Part shown: positions 51,690-63,740 of the stretch, one piece after another
Position numbering within the stretch: the stretch's first letter is position 1
Layout of the letters: each line of letters starts with the position of its first letter
Assembly (NCBI GenBank): GCA_951213105.1
Contig: OX578137.1
Span: forward strand, 59,285,236-59,349,235
Direction: 5' to 3'
DNA: 64,000 nucleotides
From: Amaurobius ferox
Taxonomy: Eukaryota > Arthropoda > Arachnida > Araneae > Amaurobiidae
Translations under genes and position numbers: made by a program
The notes under the pieces: model-generated
What the model saw: only the letters and a program-made list of their open reading frames with translations
Databases searched by the model: none
Told to the model about the DNA's origin: nothing

Positions 51690-51808
51690 GTAAGGAACCT
51701 TGCTGGCGCAACCGTGAATTGAACCATGGATTGGCTAAGCTACTGTCTACCGTAGAGCTACTATAACGGAATCGCAAGCTCTTGCCGTCGAAGTGGATTC
51801 TGCATTTC
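51690..51808 (-). mobile_element. SINE-B, tRNA-derived
   Basis: On the minus strand a tRNA-like head 'gtagctctacggtagacagtag' is followed by a B-box-like 'GGTTCAATTCACGG' and 'agcaaggttcc'. The plus-strand phrase 'GAACCTTGCTGG' and the GCAAGCTCTTGCCGTCG flank match the copy at 35302. It is distinct from SINE-A. Confidence 0.65.
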
Positions 51809-51894
51809 CCATCATCTAATGTCAGACAATCGTGCAAATGATCATCTGACCGTCTACCTCCTGCTTTAATACTTCAAATGATCCTTCTGGTGTT

Positions 51895-52126
51895 TTTTTA
51901 TCCTCCATGTTAGCTTCCTGGGTGGTTATTATCCTCCATGTTAGCTTCCTGAGTGGTTATTATCCTCCATGTTAGCTTCCTGAGTGGTTATTATCCTCCA
52001 TGTTAGCTTCCTGAGTGGTTATTATCCTCCATGTTAGCTTCCTGAGTGGTTATTATCCTCCATGTTAGCTTACTGAGTGGTTATTATCCTCCATGTTAGC
52101 TTCCTGAGTGGTTATTATCCTCCCAA
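51895..52126. repeat. Minisatellite, 31-bp unit, about 7 copies
   Basis: Units with the core TCCTCCATGTTAGCTTCCTG followed by 'agtggttatta' start at 51901, 51932, 51963, 51994, 52025, 52056 and 52087. Nearly identical; differences include 'gggtgg' in unit 1 and 'cttactg' in unit 6. Confidence 0.97.
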
Positions 52127-52263
52127 TTTGAAATTTGCGTTCCATATTCCAAAGTCTACTACATTCATGCTAGTCGTATTAGGGTCACTTTCAAACCCCA
52201 GACATATGGCACACTTTTCTTCAATGGTGCCTGAAAAAATAAACCTATATGGTTGCTTTGTTC

Positions 52264-52371
52264 AGGTACCACTGTAAAGAACCTCTCTGATTTAACCGGG
52301 ATTAGAACCACGAATCTTCGCACTGGCCAACCGACGCTCTACCGTTGAGCTACTGGTACGAAATTTCAGTG
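52264..52371 (-). mobile_element. SINE-B tRNA-like head
   Basis: On the minus strand: A-box TAGCTCAACGGTAGAGCG (52352-52335) and B-box-like GGTTCTAATCCC (52309-52298), followed by 'agagaggttctttacagtgg', which parallels the other SINE-B copies. A true tRNA gene is considered less likely: the T-arm pairing is poor and the downstream sequence continues the SINE. Confidence 0.65.
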
Positions 52372-53489
52372 GACTCGGCAAAATATATTACTATAAATAA
52401 CCAAACCACACCGCACTGTAAACAGAACAAGATTAGTCAATTAAAGATACAGTATAAAGACATTTTCTTCTTTTGAGTTGAAAATAAATAATACATTCAA
52501 AACAGATGATTAAACATTGTAGCAATGGTGACCAGGTTTAAATACCGTGTTGTTGCAGAGAAAGACTATTTTTACAGTAAATAATTTGCGTACAGCTATG
52601 AAATTTTTGTCAGGACAAGAAAAGTTTCATTTTTGTGATAAATCCCCTTAAAATGTCAATTTTCCTTTTAAAAATATTTCATGCAGGTCTTTCATAATAT
52701 TTTACTTTCCAAACTATCGAATTACAAGTTCGCATTATTATTTTCTTTTTTTTTAAGTTTTAAAACGTGATATTTTAATACTAATAGATTTGATTTTCTT
52801 CCAGTTCATCAATATTTTCATTTAGGTACTAAATTATAAAATTGATATTAGGTTAATTGGTTCTTCTTTAATTCCAGTTTCAAAAGTTCCCGCTGTCTCT
52901 GTAATTGTTTCTGCTAATTTCTTCTTTTCTCTACGTTCTTGTCGAAATTTAAGTTCAAATTGATAGATGATTTGATAGATGATTGATTAATGAAAATTCA
53001 TTCATCAGTTGTAAATAAATTATCTCTGTCTTTATAATTGTCTTGATTTTTCAAACCTTAGTGATTCTTAATGTACATCACCTTAACAACCGTACCAGGC
53101 GTGAACAAATACACTTTGCTTTGTAATCGATGGAAGTTCCTGGATTACGTGGTAAAGAATTGTGTAGAATAATCAGAAAAAAAGTCATTGCCAAGGATAC
53201 CACTTCATTCAACCACATATATTCCCCTTTGTTGGTTAAGATATATTTTTGGCTTGTTTTCATACGATGGGTAAAATCTTAATATCATACGTCAAAGCTA
53301 ATGGACTGCGACAAAGTTGTGAAGTCGCTGCTGAATAATTTTTAGACTAGGGTTTGACTTTAAGATTTACAGAGGTCAATGTTCGTGGATTAGTGTCAAT
53401 GCATGTGAAATTTTAGTGTTATTATTGTTTATATGTATATAATAAAAATTATCCTAACCACGAAATTATGTCTGGCTTATTAAGTCCCC
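52372..53489. other. No gene seen; AT-rich intergenic DNA
   Basis: No supported feature on either strand. Confidence 0.4.
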
Positions 53490-54345
53490 TTGAAACATCT
53501 CTAAAATGCGATACATTCAGCCCTGATATATTTATAATTATCAGAGTACTACAGTAATTTATTATATTTGAAAATTTAAAACTCCATCGTAAAAAATTAA
53601 CTTTATTCAAATGACGTCATCGAAATATAAATTGTCTGGCTCTATATGTAAAAGCAATGAATATTTTATTCATATCATTTTTATTTCAGACTCCAGAGGT
53701 ACATAATTTTGGGTGAAAAAAATTCAGGAATTCTTATACAACTCAACTTACAATCACTTGTTTACATTCTGCATCCATTAAAATTAAGCTTTGGTGTAGA
53801 AATAGTTAAAGTTTGATGACCATTTAAACTCCAAAATATTGTAATTACGTTGGCGCAGTATATAGATGCACAAAAATTATGCAAAAATAAAGCGGTTTTA
53901 GGACGGATGCAACACTAAATATAAATTTAAAGGAACTTTAAAAATCACGATTTTTACACTAGGAAAGAATATGGATGCCATACTTCATTTTGAAGTGCGT
54001 AACGTGATCTCTTCGTATAATATGGGTCTAATTATTATTTTAATTTTTATTTAAAAAACTACCGAACTTATTTTACTGTCTTTGAGTTTTGTTAAAAAAC
54101 AACCGAACATACTTTGTTTTAGATCCCGTAGTATTCAATGTATTACACTTTTTCAACCCGGGTTCAATCCAAAACTAATTGGATGATATTATTCATTTAC
54201 ATTCACATATGTCCCACAGACCGTCTCAATAACATACTAAAATTTCATTTTGATAAAGTCATTTTTATGGCAGTTATCATGCACATGGACAGAATGACAG
54301 AAGTTATAAACATATTTCAACTATGTTGTAAAGTGTTAAAAATGG
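53490..54345 (+). mobile_element. Dispersed repeat R2, copy 3
   Basis: Matches 29225-30262 from 'gaaacatctctaaaatgcgatacattcag' through 'atggatgccata.ttcattttgaagtgcgt' to 'gaccgtctcaataacatactaaaatttcattttg'. A direct internal duplication is seen at 54040-54110 ('aaaaaacta.ccgaac' twice). The GACAGA tract at the right end is reduced. No coding capacity. Confidence 0.75.
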
Positions 54346-55177
54346 AGTCCGTGACTCTACTATGATAACTTTGAAAATATATGACAAGTTTCACATAAAT
54401 AGTCATAGAAATATCTGAATTAGAGATTAGAGTATCAAAAATAATATTCAATTGCAAAGATGTTCCTATTCATGGCAAAAATAAATTCAGGTGAATCTTC
54501 AATTGGCGGATATGCAAAAGTAGCACTAATTACAGAATAGGGTTTCGCAATAATATCACTAGAAATACATCTGTCTAAATATACAAACCCCAAACTCGAA
54601 AAAAATATTCCAATTTCATAACCTCAGTATAGCCTCATTAAATAATTATGGAACCATCATACATTTTTTGAAAGAAATAAGAAGAATACTTCTATTTATA
54701 AATATATCCAATAACGAACATGTAAATGTGTTTACTTTTACGTCTTCTCTGGAGACCAAAGAGCAAAAAAATATTTCCTCACCCTTTTTCGTTAATAAAT
54801 GTATCTCTTGCGATGAACATATTCAAGATTTTGAATAATATGGTCTGCTGGAATAATGTTTTACTTATTTTCTGCGAGGCTTAATCAAATATTTTGCATC
54901 AAAATTCCACTTACGAAAGTAATTCGATAAATTAGTTAGAGACTAGTAACCTATTTTATGCTGAATAATTCGTAGTTAAATGTTCCTACCATGCAAAATT
55001 GCATTTCATACAAATTTAGTATGGTCTAGGTATAAATATATTTAATATGAATTTATTTTATTTACCCCTAGACTGTCGTACCGAAGTTAAAGTTTTAACA
55101 GAAAATAGAGGACGTATTTTTTGCAACTTGATTAATAAATGCCAATATTTACAGGATAATACACATAAAATATATGA
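54346..55177. other. No gene seen; AT-rich intergenic DNA
   Basis: No supported feature on either strand. Confidence 0.4.
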
Positions 55178-55229
55178 ACACCTTACACCTTTCTGATAGG
55201 TCGGACGGTCTGGGTCTCAACCAACAACA
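55178..55229 (+). mobile_element. SINE-A 3'-end fragment
   Basis: 'ccttacacctttctgatagg' then 'tcggacggtctgggtctcaa' and a CAACAACAAC tail: the last 50 bp of SINE-A. Strongly 5'-truncated. A possible target duplication ACATAAAATATATGA flanks it (55162-55176 and 55230-55244), which would date it as a genuine truncated insertion. Confidence 0.8.
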
Positions 55230-55389
55230 ACATAAAATATATGATGTGTTCAATGCATGTCTTCCCCTACATAATTCAAATGATTTCATTCTTTCACAGC
55301 AAAATAATAATGTACAAACTGGACGACACAGTGCTTTTAGCTTTGAATTGTACCTTACGTACAACTTCATTCGTTCATGAAACACCTCT

Positions 55390-55642
55390 TCCATTGACTC
55401 AGAGACACAAACTCTAACATGCACACTAACATTAATAAAATGTTTTAAATAAAATACATACAAATATAGAAACTAACATGCTCACACACACTAACATACA
55501 CGCATTCAAATCACTTCAAGAATATCAGATTCCGGTTCAGGGATACTTAAAACGTGCTCTTCCATCGAAAACTCAAAATCAAAGTTTCGACCCAGTCACA
55601 GTACTTTCCTTATGCATTATTCTATGCATTAAAGGAAAGTAA
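55390..55642 (-). mobile_element. Repeat R1, copy C (partial)
   Basis: Right end holds the R1 terminal palindrome (ACTTTCCTTATG...AAAGGAAAGT, 55602-55640). Inward are 'gacccagtcaca', 'cgtgctcttccatcgaaaactc', 'tcagggatacttaaaacgtg' and a decayed AC tract. The distal part is missing. Confidence 0.75.
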
Positions 55643-56132
55643 CAAATTCGTTCTGTAAAATATAAACACACATTTAGAAGTTTCATAAAATTCAGTTGCA
55701 ATCTCGATTAGTTAGCATAGGAGATCTATCTGTAAAACATTTGTTGCATAACGAGTCCTTATATGCAAGTATTATCCGATCAGTCAGTAAAAATCTCTTT
55801 CTATAAAAAATAGTGTAGAACACATGTACATAGTTTTATTTAAAACTATGCCTACATCTTGTGCAATTATTATCAGATCACATTCAACAGGAAACGCAAT
55901 CTGTAGAACAGTAACGTACACCACATATGCAAACTTTATTTACCACATATGCATTGAGCCTGACGAATTATTATCTGATCACAACGAACTCGATTTGTAG
56001 AACATTAATGTACACCACTGCAACTTTATTTCTAAAACATAGATGGATTTTTAAGAAATTATCTTAGGGCAACCATTATCACAATGGTTATTACAACACA
56101 TCTAGTGCAATATATATATGTGACCACATTCA

Positions 56133-57076
56133 TAAAAAATCTGATGTGGGCAACACATAACTTTCCTTATATAATGTAATGAATTTACTACTTTTACAGT
56201 AAAAAAAATAGATTTTTCTTTTAGTAGATACTAATATTCTTTCCAAGATATTGAATTTTCGACAATGAGTCGTCATTTTCATTGATTTAGCGTCATTTTC
56301 ATCCATTTGGCGAGATTTCCGTTAATTTGGCAACATTTTAAAAAGTCACCAAGTTGGCGACATGTCGCCAAATTCGTCGCCAATATCTCGCCAAGCGTTA
56401 TGGACGAAGACATAAGTTAATCTTACAGCAGATAAATGACTATTGGCGTTCAAATACAAAAGTATTACTCAAAGTATCTTTTATCATGAATGGAACGAGC
56501 TAGATCCACGAGAATAATGCCACCCAATTTATCGTATGGTATTACATATGAAAAGTGAGAATGTTTCTCAATAGGAATTTTTTTTTTCACTTTATATGAC
56601 TTTTTAATAATTTTTTTGAAAAATGTGCAATATCTCGAGAACGGTTCGTGTTAGCTTTCTAAAATTTATGTCAATCGTTTTCTATTGAAAAATTACATAA
56701 GAAATGTCTATTTGCGTAACTTTATTAGTGGTTTTGACTTTTTGATGATTTTTTCAAAATTTTATTCGAAAATTTAGGGGGGTTCTGAACATTTGATTAC
56801 GTACAAAAACAATATAGGCTTCCAGTGTTTACAGATTGTGATTTTTGTACCAAATTTGGTTCGAATCGGTTCATTCGTTCGTCAGTTATCGTCTCCACAG
56901 ACTCACTGACACACACACACACACATACTTTCACACACACACACAGACATCACATCAAAAGAGTTTGATTCGTGATCAGGGATGCTTGAAACGTGCTCTC
57001 CCATCGAAAACTCGAATTCGAATTTTCGACCCCGTCACGATACTTTCCTTATACACTATGTATATAAGGAAAGTAA
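56133..57076 (-). mobile_element. Repeat R1, copy D (full length)
   Basis: Plus-strand left end is AAAAAATCTGATGTGGGC, right end the palindrome ACTTTCCTTATA...TATAAGGAAAGT (57044-57074). It has the internal AC tract (56910-56945) and all R1 blocks in order; length about 944 bp. No SINE in its AC/GT tract, so it is an empty-site paralogue of copy E. Confidence 0.85.
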
Positions 57077-57288
57077 TAAATTCAATCTGCTTAACATGAA
57101 ACTACACCTCAATTGTATTTTTAATTTAAATTGGTTTCCAGCTAGACAAGTTACTATTGAAACATAATGTAGAACTTCTTGGCTCATAACATGGACCATT
57201 TTTATCCGATAACACCAGGAACTCGGGAACCCAGGGACAACCAGGAACTTGGACTTTGAAGAAAAATTTTGCTCAACTGTTGCAATTA

Positions 57289-57494
57289 TTACTTTCCTTA
57301 TATACATAATGTATAAGGACAGTATTGTGACGGAGTCGAAAATTCGAATTCGAGTTTTCGACGGGAGAGCACGTTTCAAGCATCCCTGATCACGAATCAA
57401 ACATTTTTGAAGTGATGTCTGTGTTAAAGCCCCAGGCCGCCCGACTCGTCCAGAGGACTTAGAGTATCTATTTGGACGGCCGGGAAGGAAGTGA

Positions 57495-57564
<70 letters not shown>

Positions 57565-57633
57565 CCCCAGGCCGTCCTACTCGTCCAGAGGACTTAGAGT
57601 ATCTATTTGGACGGCCGGGAAGGAAGTGATGTC

Positions 57634-57691
<58 letters not shown>

Positions 57692-57782
57692 CCCCAGGCC
57701 GCCCGACTCGTCCAGAGGACTTAGAGTATCTATTTGGACGGCCGGGAAGGAAGTGATGTCTGTGTGTGTGTGTGTGTGCGTG

Positions 57783-57820
<38 letters not shown>

Positions 57821-57885
57821 CCCCAGGCCGTCCTACTCGTCCAGAGGACTTAGAGTATCTATTTGGACGGCCGGGAAGGAAGTGA

Positions 57886-57963
<78 letters not shown>

Positions 57964-58046
57964 CCCCAGGCCGTCCTACTCGTCCAGAGGACTTAGAGTA
58001 TCTATTTGGACGGCCGGGAAGGAAGTGATGTCTGTGTGTGTGTGTG

Positions 58047-58084
<38 letters not shown>

Positions 58085-58149
58085 CCCCAGGCCGTCCTAC
58101 TCGTCCAGAGGACTTAGAGTATCTATTTGGACGGCCGGGAAGGAAGTGA

Positions 58150-58244
<95 letters not shown>

Positions 58245-59032
58245 GTGTGTGTGTGTCAGTGAGTCTTTGGAGACGATAACTGGCGAACAAATGGACCGAT
58301 TCGAACCAAATTTAGTACGAAAATCACGATCTATAAACACTGGAAGCCTATTGTTTTTATACGCAATCGAATGTTCAGAACCCCCCTAAATTTTCGAATG
58401 AAATTTTGAAATAATCGTCAAAAAATCAAAACCACTAATAAAGTTACGCAAATAGACATTTCTTATGTAATTTTTCATTAGAAAACGATTGACATAACTT
58501 TTAGAACGCTAACATGAATCGTTCTCGAGATATTGTACATTTTTCAAAAAAAATTATCAAAAAACCATATAAAATAAAAAAATATATTTCCTATTGAGAA
58601 ACATGTTCACTTTTCATATGTAATACCATGCGATAAATTGAGTGACATCATTGTCGTGCATCTAACTCGTTCCATTCATGAAAAAAGATACTTTGAATAA
58701 TACTTTTGTATTTGAACGCCAATAGTCATTTATCTGCTGTAAGAATAATTTATTTCTTAGTGCATACCTCTTGGCAAGATTTTAGCGATGAATTTGGCGG
58801 AATGTCGCCAACTTGGCGACTTTTTTGAAATGCTGCCAAATTAACGAAATCTCGCCAAATGGATAAAAATGACTCTACATCAATGAAAATGACGACTAAT
58901 TGTCGAAAATTCAATATATTGGAAAAAATATTATTATCTACTATAAGAAAAACCTATTTTTTGTACTGTAAAAGTAGTAAATTCATTACATTATATAAGG
59001 AAAGTCATGTGTTGCCCACATCAGATTTTTTT
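57289..59032 (+). mobile_element. Repeat R1, copy E, enlarged by an internal minisatellite
   Basis: Both R1 ends are present (left palindrome at 57291-57325; right end 'attatataaggaaagtcatg', then GTTGCCCACATCAGATTTTTTT). Total about 1.74 kb against about 0.94 kb for copies B and D; the extra 0.8 kb is the minisatellite at 57409-58254. Distal blocks (58260-59000) align with copy B throughout. No coding frame; frames in the GT tracts are artefacts. Confidence 0.88.
57409..58254. repeat. Six-unit minisatellite made of SINE fragment + target site + (GT)n
   Basis: Units start with AAAGCC at 57426, 57561, 57688, 57817, 57960 and 58081 (spacing 121-143 bp). Each unit holds about 62 bp matching the antisense 3' end of SINE-A ('CCAGGCCG', 'TTTGGACGGCCGGGAA'), then GAAGTGATGTCTGTG, then a GT tract of variable length with a GCGTG interruption. 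GAAGTGATGTCTGTG also precedes unit 1 (57409-57423), so it is the target-site duplication of a truncated SINE inserted in R1. Two sequence variants occur: CCGCCCGAC in units 1 and 3, CCGTCCTAC in units 2, 4, 5 and 6. The last GT tract is the longest (about 100 bp). Confidence 0.92.
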
Positions 59033-59284
59033 ACTAATTGGTTATGTTTTAGGAGAGTGATCTTCAAGCAATGTACATTAATAATGGGAACACATCACGC
59101 GTAGTTTTTAACTGACCACGCTCAAAAACGAACAAAGTTTCTAAAACATTAATTTACACCATATATCCAAATAAAAAAAAGTATTCTAGAGGAAGTTTTC
59201 GTTTGACAGAGCAGGGAAACAGGCATCCTACAGACAGATAAATGCACCTCCAGTCTGACTCAATGTAAGAATCTTAGTTGCTTC
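59033..59284. other. No gene seen
   Basis: Short intergenic gap; nothing recognised. Confidence 0.4.
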
Positions 59285-59356
59285 ACTCCCTTGCTTCACC
59301 GGCCGCCTAAATAGTTGCTCAAGTCTTCGGACGAGTCGGACGGTCTGGGTATTCAA
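59285..59356 (+). mobile_element. SINE-A 3'-end fragment, CTCGTCC variant
   Basis: 'ccggccgcctaaatagttgctcaag' and then 'cttcggacgagtcggacggtctgggt' correspond to the last 60-70 bp of SINE-A in the same variant (GGACGAGTCGGACGG) found antisense in the 57426 units. It is a plausible source subfamily for them. Confidence 0.65.
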
Positions 59357-59739
59357 CTCACTTGCTTCAGGAACCACAAGTTGTAAAGGAACATTAGTTG
59401 GGGTAATCATACTTCCAATTAAACTTACAAAATGTATTATGCTCTTAAAGCTTACTGTAGATAAACATGTTTCCACAGTAATATTCTTATTACAGGAAAA
59501 GCTTTCTTCATATACAATTTTATTAAACATTGCTATGTTGTTTCTAAAACCTAACATTAATAGTACAATTTAAAAAATTCTATTACAAAAACGTTATTTC
59601 GTAACATAATTATTTGCAAGTAAAATATCATTCTTCCTTTTCATGCTTGCTAATAAATTTCAACATAATATTTCACGGAAAATAATAGCAGAAATAATTC
59701 CCATAGATTTACTTCATTTAAGTAGGAAATATTCTACTC
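59357..59739. other. No gene seen; AT-rich intergenic DNA
   Basis: The minus-strand frame 59228-59557 crosses the SINE fragment and has no motif. Confidence 0.4.
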
Positions 59740-60130
59740 TGCTGTGAATAAAATATTTTCAGAATGCCTCAAAGCAATTCATATTCTTGCGGAACGGCAG
59801 TTTCTTAATGTAGAATTCCACTTGTAGAATGGCATTCTAGAATGATAATAAAAAGCCTATTTTTTTTTATTCTATACATTATGCATATAAACTCAAATAC
59901 TTCTTAGAACAGATTCTAAATTCAGAATTTCAACATATGAATTCTGGTTGAAAAAGACTCTATTTATTCTTTTCATAAGCAGTTTTAGAACGTTAGAAAC
60001 GAGATATAACATTTCAGAAAATTTAAGAAATGAGAAGAAATTAATCATGCAGCAAGATATTTATGGGAAATACTATAACAATTGCAAGCAAAATATATTT
60101 ATTACTATAAATAGGAAATTATATAATATA
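59740..60130 (+). repeat. Dispersed direct repeat pair, member 1 (with 63340-63740)
   Basis: Shares in order with 63340-63740: 'gaataaaat.ttttcagaatgcct.aaagc', 'ttcatattcttgcggaacg', 'cacttgtagaatgg.attctagaat', 'tatacattatgcat', and 'ttcagaatt.caa.atatgaatt'. Moderately diverged; no coding capacity. Nature unknown. Confidence 0.7.
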
Positions 60131-60165
60131 TCTTAATTTTGGATAATGAACCATTTTGTACACAT

Positions 60166-61026
60166 TAAAAAAAATCTGATGTGGGCAACACATGACTTTC
60201 CTTATATAATGCAATGAATTTACTGTATTTACGGTTTACAAAAATGTTATTCTTATAGTAGATACTTATATTCTTTCCGACATATTGAATTTTCTTCAAT
60301 TAGTAGTCATTTTCATTGATTTACCGTCATTTTTATGAATTTGGCGAGATTTTTGTTAATTTGGCAACAATTAAAAATGTCGCCATGTTGGCGACATTCC
60401 GTCAAATTCGTAGCCAAAATCTCGCCAAGCGTTATGAACGGAGAAATAAGTTATTCTTATAGCAGATAAATGACTATTGGCGTTCAAATGCAAAAGTATT
60501 ACTCAAAGTATCTTTTTTCATGAATGGAACGAGCTAGATCCACGAGAATGATGTCACCCAATTTATCGCATGGTATTACTTATGAAAAGTGAACATGTTT
60601 CTCAATAGGAAATATTTTTTTTTATTTTATATAACTTTTTGATAATTTTTTTGAAAAATGTGCAATATCTCAAGACCGGTTCATGTTAGCGTTCTAAAAT
60701 TTATGTCAATCGTTTTCTAATGACAAATTACATAAGGAATGTCTATTTACGTAACTTTATTATTGGTTTTGATTTTTTGACGATTTTTTCAAAATTTCAT
60801 TCGAAAATTTAGGGGGGTTCTGAACATTCGATTGCGTATAAAAACAATAGGCTTCCAGTGCTTACAGATTGTGATTTTAGTAAAAAATGTCGTTCGAATC
60901 GGTCCATTCGTTCGTCAGTTATCGTCTCCACAGACTCACTGACACACACACACAAACACGCACGCACACACGCACACACACACACACACACAAACACACA
61001 AACACACACACACATACTTTCACACA

Positions 61027-61066
<40 letters not shown>

Positions 61067-61186
61067 TCACTTCAAAAATGTTTGATTCGTGATCAGGGAT
61101 GCTTGAAACGTGCTCTCCCGTCGAAAACTCAAATTCGAATTTTCGACCCCGTCACATTACTTTTCTTATGTATATGAGGAAAGTAA
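60166..61186 (-). mobile_element. Repeat R1, copy F (full length)
   Basis: Plus-strand left end is AAAAAATCTGATGTGGGCAA, right end the palindrome ACTTTTCTTATG...TGAGGAAAGT (61159-61184). The internal AC tract (60943-61062) is longer and more interrupted than in copy D. All blocks are in the expected order. No SINE insertion. About 1.02 kb. Confidence 0.85.
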
Positions 61187-61789
61187 CTAGACTTTCATTC
61201 CGAAAGATTATAAACGATTTTAATAAGAAAGTTGTAGTAAAAGTTGAATGCATTTTCATTTGTTAAATCCAAAAAAATGTTTTTCGTTTAAATGAAACTT
61301 AATATTAAAAAGACAAAACTAATGACTGCACATAGAGATATTCTTGAAGACCCCATTTAGACATTCGACATTGTCGTTCACAATTATATTTTATAGTTAT
61401 TATGCTTTTAATTCATATTTTATAATATATATATTCTTTTACATACTTTTGATATTTAAATCATATTAGTAACTTTCATATAACTAATTGAAATACCAGC
61501 TACTTCAATTTAATAAGTAAACTCAACAGTAAGATAAAAGTTTAATAAACAGCGTCATTTTGTAAATATATGTGTACATATTGTTACATCGTATTCTCTA
61601 AAATCCAGAATGCAGTTTCAAAATACACAAACGATTTCGAAGATCTGGCTGGATAAGATCATTTATTTAAAGCATCCACTAGAAACCAAATACAAATATT
61701 ATATTTCTATCTATTTCTAAATATACTACAACAATCAAATCATTATATACAATGAAACAGCAGTTAATTACTCTAGAGATGATAAACAC
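61187..61789. other. No gene seen; AT-rich intergenic DNA
   Basis: No supported feature on either strand. Confidence 0.4.
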
Positions 61790-62480
61790 GAAAATTGTAT
61801 TCTCAAAATTCTGACGTATTCGTATTACATACACAAAACTCGAACTTGTTGAGAATAATAAATCGCTGCAAAGTTGACGATATTATATGACGCTGTAGAT
61901 CAAATTTGTCATCAATTTTGCCTCCAAGTCTATCTGATAACACACATCCGACAGTACTATTAAGAGGTACATTATTATTATTACTTACACATCCTACAGT
62001 ACTATTAATACCCTCCCCACATCCGACAATACTATTAAGAGGCATCTACGGATGTTGGCTAAACATGAAAATTGTATTCTCAAAATTCTGACGCATTAGT
62101 ATGATATACACAAAACTCGCTCTTGTTGAGAATAAATCGCTGCAGAGTTGACGTTGTAAATCAAATCTGCCACCAATTTTGCCTCCAAAACCACCTGATA
62201 ACGCCCTCGACCCCAGCCGGCCGTACTATTAAGCATCTGCGTACGGCATCTGCGGATGTTGACCAAACATGAAAATTGTATTCCCAAATTCTGACGTATT
62301 CATATTATATACACAAAACTCGCACTTATTGAGAATAAATAGCTGCAGAGTTGACTATAAATATGACATTGTAAATAAAATTTGTCAACAATTTTGCCTC
62401 CAAGGCCATCTGATAACACATTCCGCCCTTCATCCGGCCGTACTATAAATGAGGCATCTGCGGATGTTGGCCTTGTAGCC
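61790..62480. repeat. Tandem repeat, ~200-275-bp unit, three copies
   Basis: 'AAAATTGTATTC.CAAA.TTCTGACG' starts at 61791, 62068 and 62272. Each unit continues with 'acacaaaactcg', 'tgttgagaataaat.gctgca', 'aattttgcctccaa', 'ctgataac' and 'cc.acagtactatt' or 'cggccgtactatt'. The first unit is longer because the 'acatccgacagtactatta' part is itself repeated three times. Short frames on both strands are repeat products. Confidence 0.85.
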
Positions 62481-62727
62481 CAAGTCTCTCTTGACTTGAG
62501 GAAACATTGATTAGGTGGTTTGTGAGCATTAGGGAGATGAATTACCTCAATTCCCAGAGTGGCGGGTTTCTTTTGTGAGTTTTCCCCTTTGCTGCAAAAT
62601 TGAGCTCTTTCAAGTAGCGATGTAGATCAGATTTTTTAATCACTGCAATAAACCAACGGCCACTGGAGTTATTTCTTGGCCAACAATCTTGGGACCCTGC
62701 ATGATAAGTGGTTTCATTAAAGGGCGT
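62481..62727. other. No gene seen
   Basis: Short intergenic stretch; nothing recognised. Confidence 0.4.
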
Positions 62728-62997
62728 TGTAGCTCAGTGATGGTTAAAGCACGAGGACTGGAATCGAAGGACTCTTGGCGCTGTCCAAACTATCCCCATA
62801 TCAACGCAAAGTATGGTCATGTTAAATCTGGTTCAAAAGTCCTTCCGAGAAGTTGGTGGTAAAGAAAATAGGATGCGGTCCTTGTGGATGTCGCCCGTAC
62901 TGGTTTCTGGTCAAAATTGAGGGGCACTGTCCCGGTCGTCCAAGTAGATAACTTACAGCTTCGGGAAGTTCAGACGGTCTGGGTCGAAAGAAAGAAA
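62728..62997 (+). mobile_element. SINE-A related, full length, diverged subfamily
   Basis: The head 'gggcgttgtagctcagtgatgg' is tRNA-like. The body has 'agtccttccgagaagttggtgg', 'ggtccttgtggatgtcgcc' and 'actggtttctggtcaaaattg' blocks in the same order as 44883, and the 3' end 'cagacggtctgggtcg' is followed by an AAAG tail. The B-box is degenerate, so this copy is probably not transcribed. No exact target duplication found by eye. Confidence 0.8.
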
Positions 62998-63339
62998 GAG
63001 TGGAATTTATCGTGTCCATTGAGTTGAGGACTTGCTGAGATGGAAATTGGAGCAAAAGGCCCTCCTTTTATTGGCAATAACCCACAGGTTGCAGTGGATG
63101 TTACCTCTATAACACACAAGATCAACCTTGATCTCGTAAGTTTATTTCATGCAATAAGCAAGAAGAAAATAATATCATGTAACTGCAAATAATATAAAAA
63201 TGAAATATACTGTCTCTTAGATTTTTTGCTTTTTTATTTCATGTTTGCTCTCATATTCCAACGAATTTTCTCATGAGAGAATGTCGGAAAGAATTAACTA
63301 AATTTACTAAACGTAAGGAGAAAACTTTCGCCTTTACCT
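62998..63339. other. No gene seen
   Basis: No supported feature on either strand. Confidence 0.4.
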
Positions 63340-63740
63340 CTGAATAAAATCTTTTCAGAATGCCTGAAAGCTTTTCATATTCTTGCGGAACGAGTTTCTT
63401 AAGATAAACTGTCACTTGTAGAATGGATTTCTAGAATAACAACAAAATCAGAAAAATGTATCTTTTTTTCCTTATACATTATGCATGATTTAAAATATTT
63501 CTTGAGAAAAGTTCTATATTCAGAATTGCAAAATATGAATTGATACAGACAAAATTACATTATATTACTTCTTATACTTAAGTTTGAAGAATATAAAGAA
63601 AATGGAAGATTTTAGAATGTTCAGAGAAATAATCATTATTAATCACCTTTCAAAAGAGTTTTTCGAGAAATATTATAAAAACATATTGCAAAATATTTTA
63701 AATCATATAGCTGAAAAGTACTTTATACCAGAGAGATAAT
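63340..63740 (+). repeat. Dispersed direct repeat pair, member 2 (with 59740-60130)
   Basis: Second member of the pair described at 59740; the same block order, with small indels. The R1 copy F and SINE lying between the two show that they are not a simple recent tandem duplication. Confidence 0.7.

Noticed and set aside
51895..52126. 31-bp repeats as a CRISPR-like array.
   Set aside because: Units are directly adjacent with no variable spacers, and the setting is eukaryotic; it is a minisatellite.
52287..52360. Possible functional tRNA gene on minus.
   Set aside because: A and B boxes are recognisable but T-arm pairing is poor and the sequence continues into the SINE-B body shared with other copies.
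57491..58389. Long Cys/Val-rich and Thr/His-rich frames across the GT tracts.
   Set aside because: Direct translation products of GT/AC microsatellites; no start context or conserved protein.
60166..61190. R1 copy F as a canonical Helitron, because it ends in a hairpin followed by CTAG and the other end begins TCTG.
   Set aside because: CTAG is present only at this copy; the other R1 copies share sequence only up to AAAGTAA and then diverge, so CTAG here is flanking DNA.
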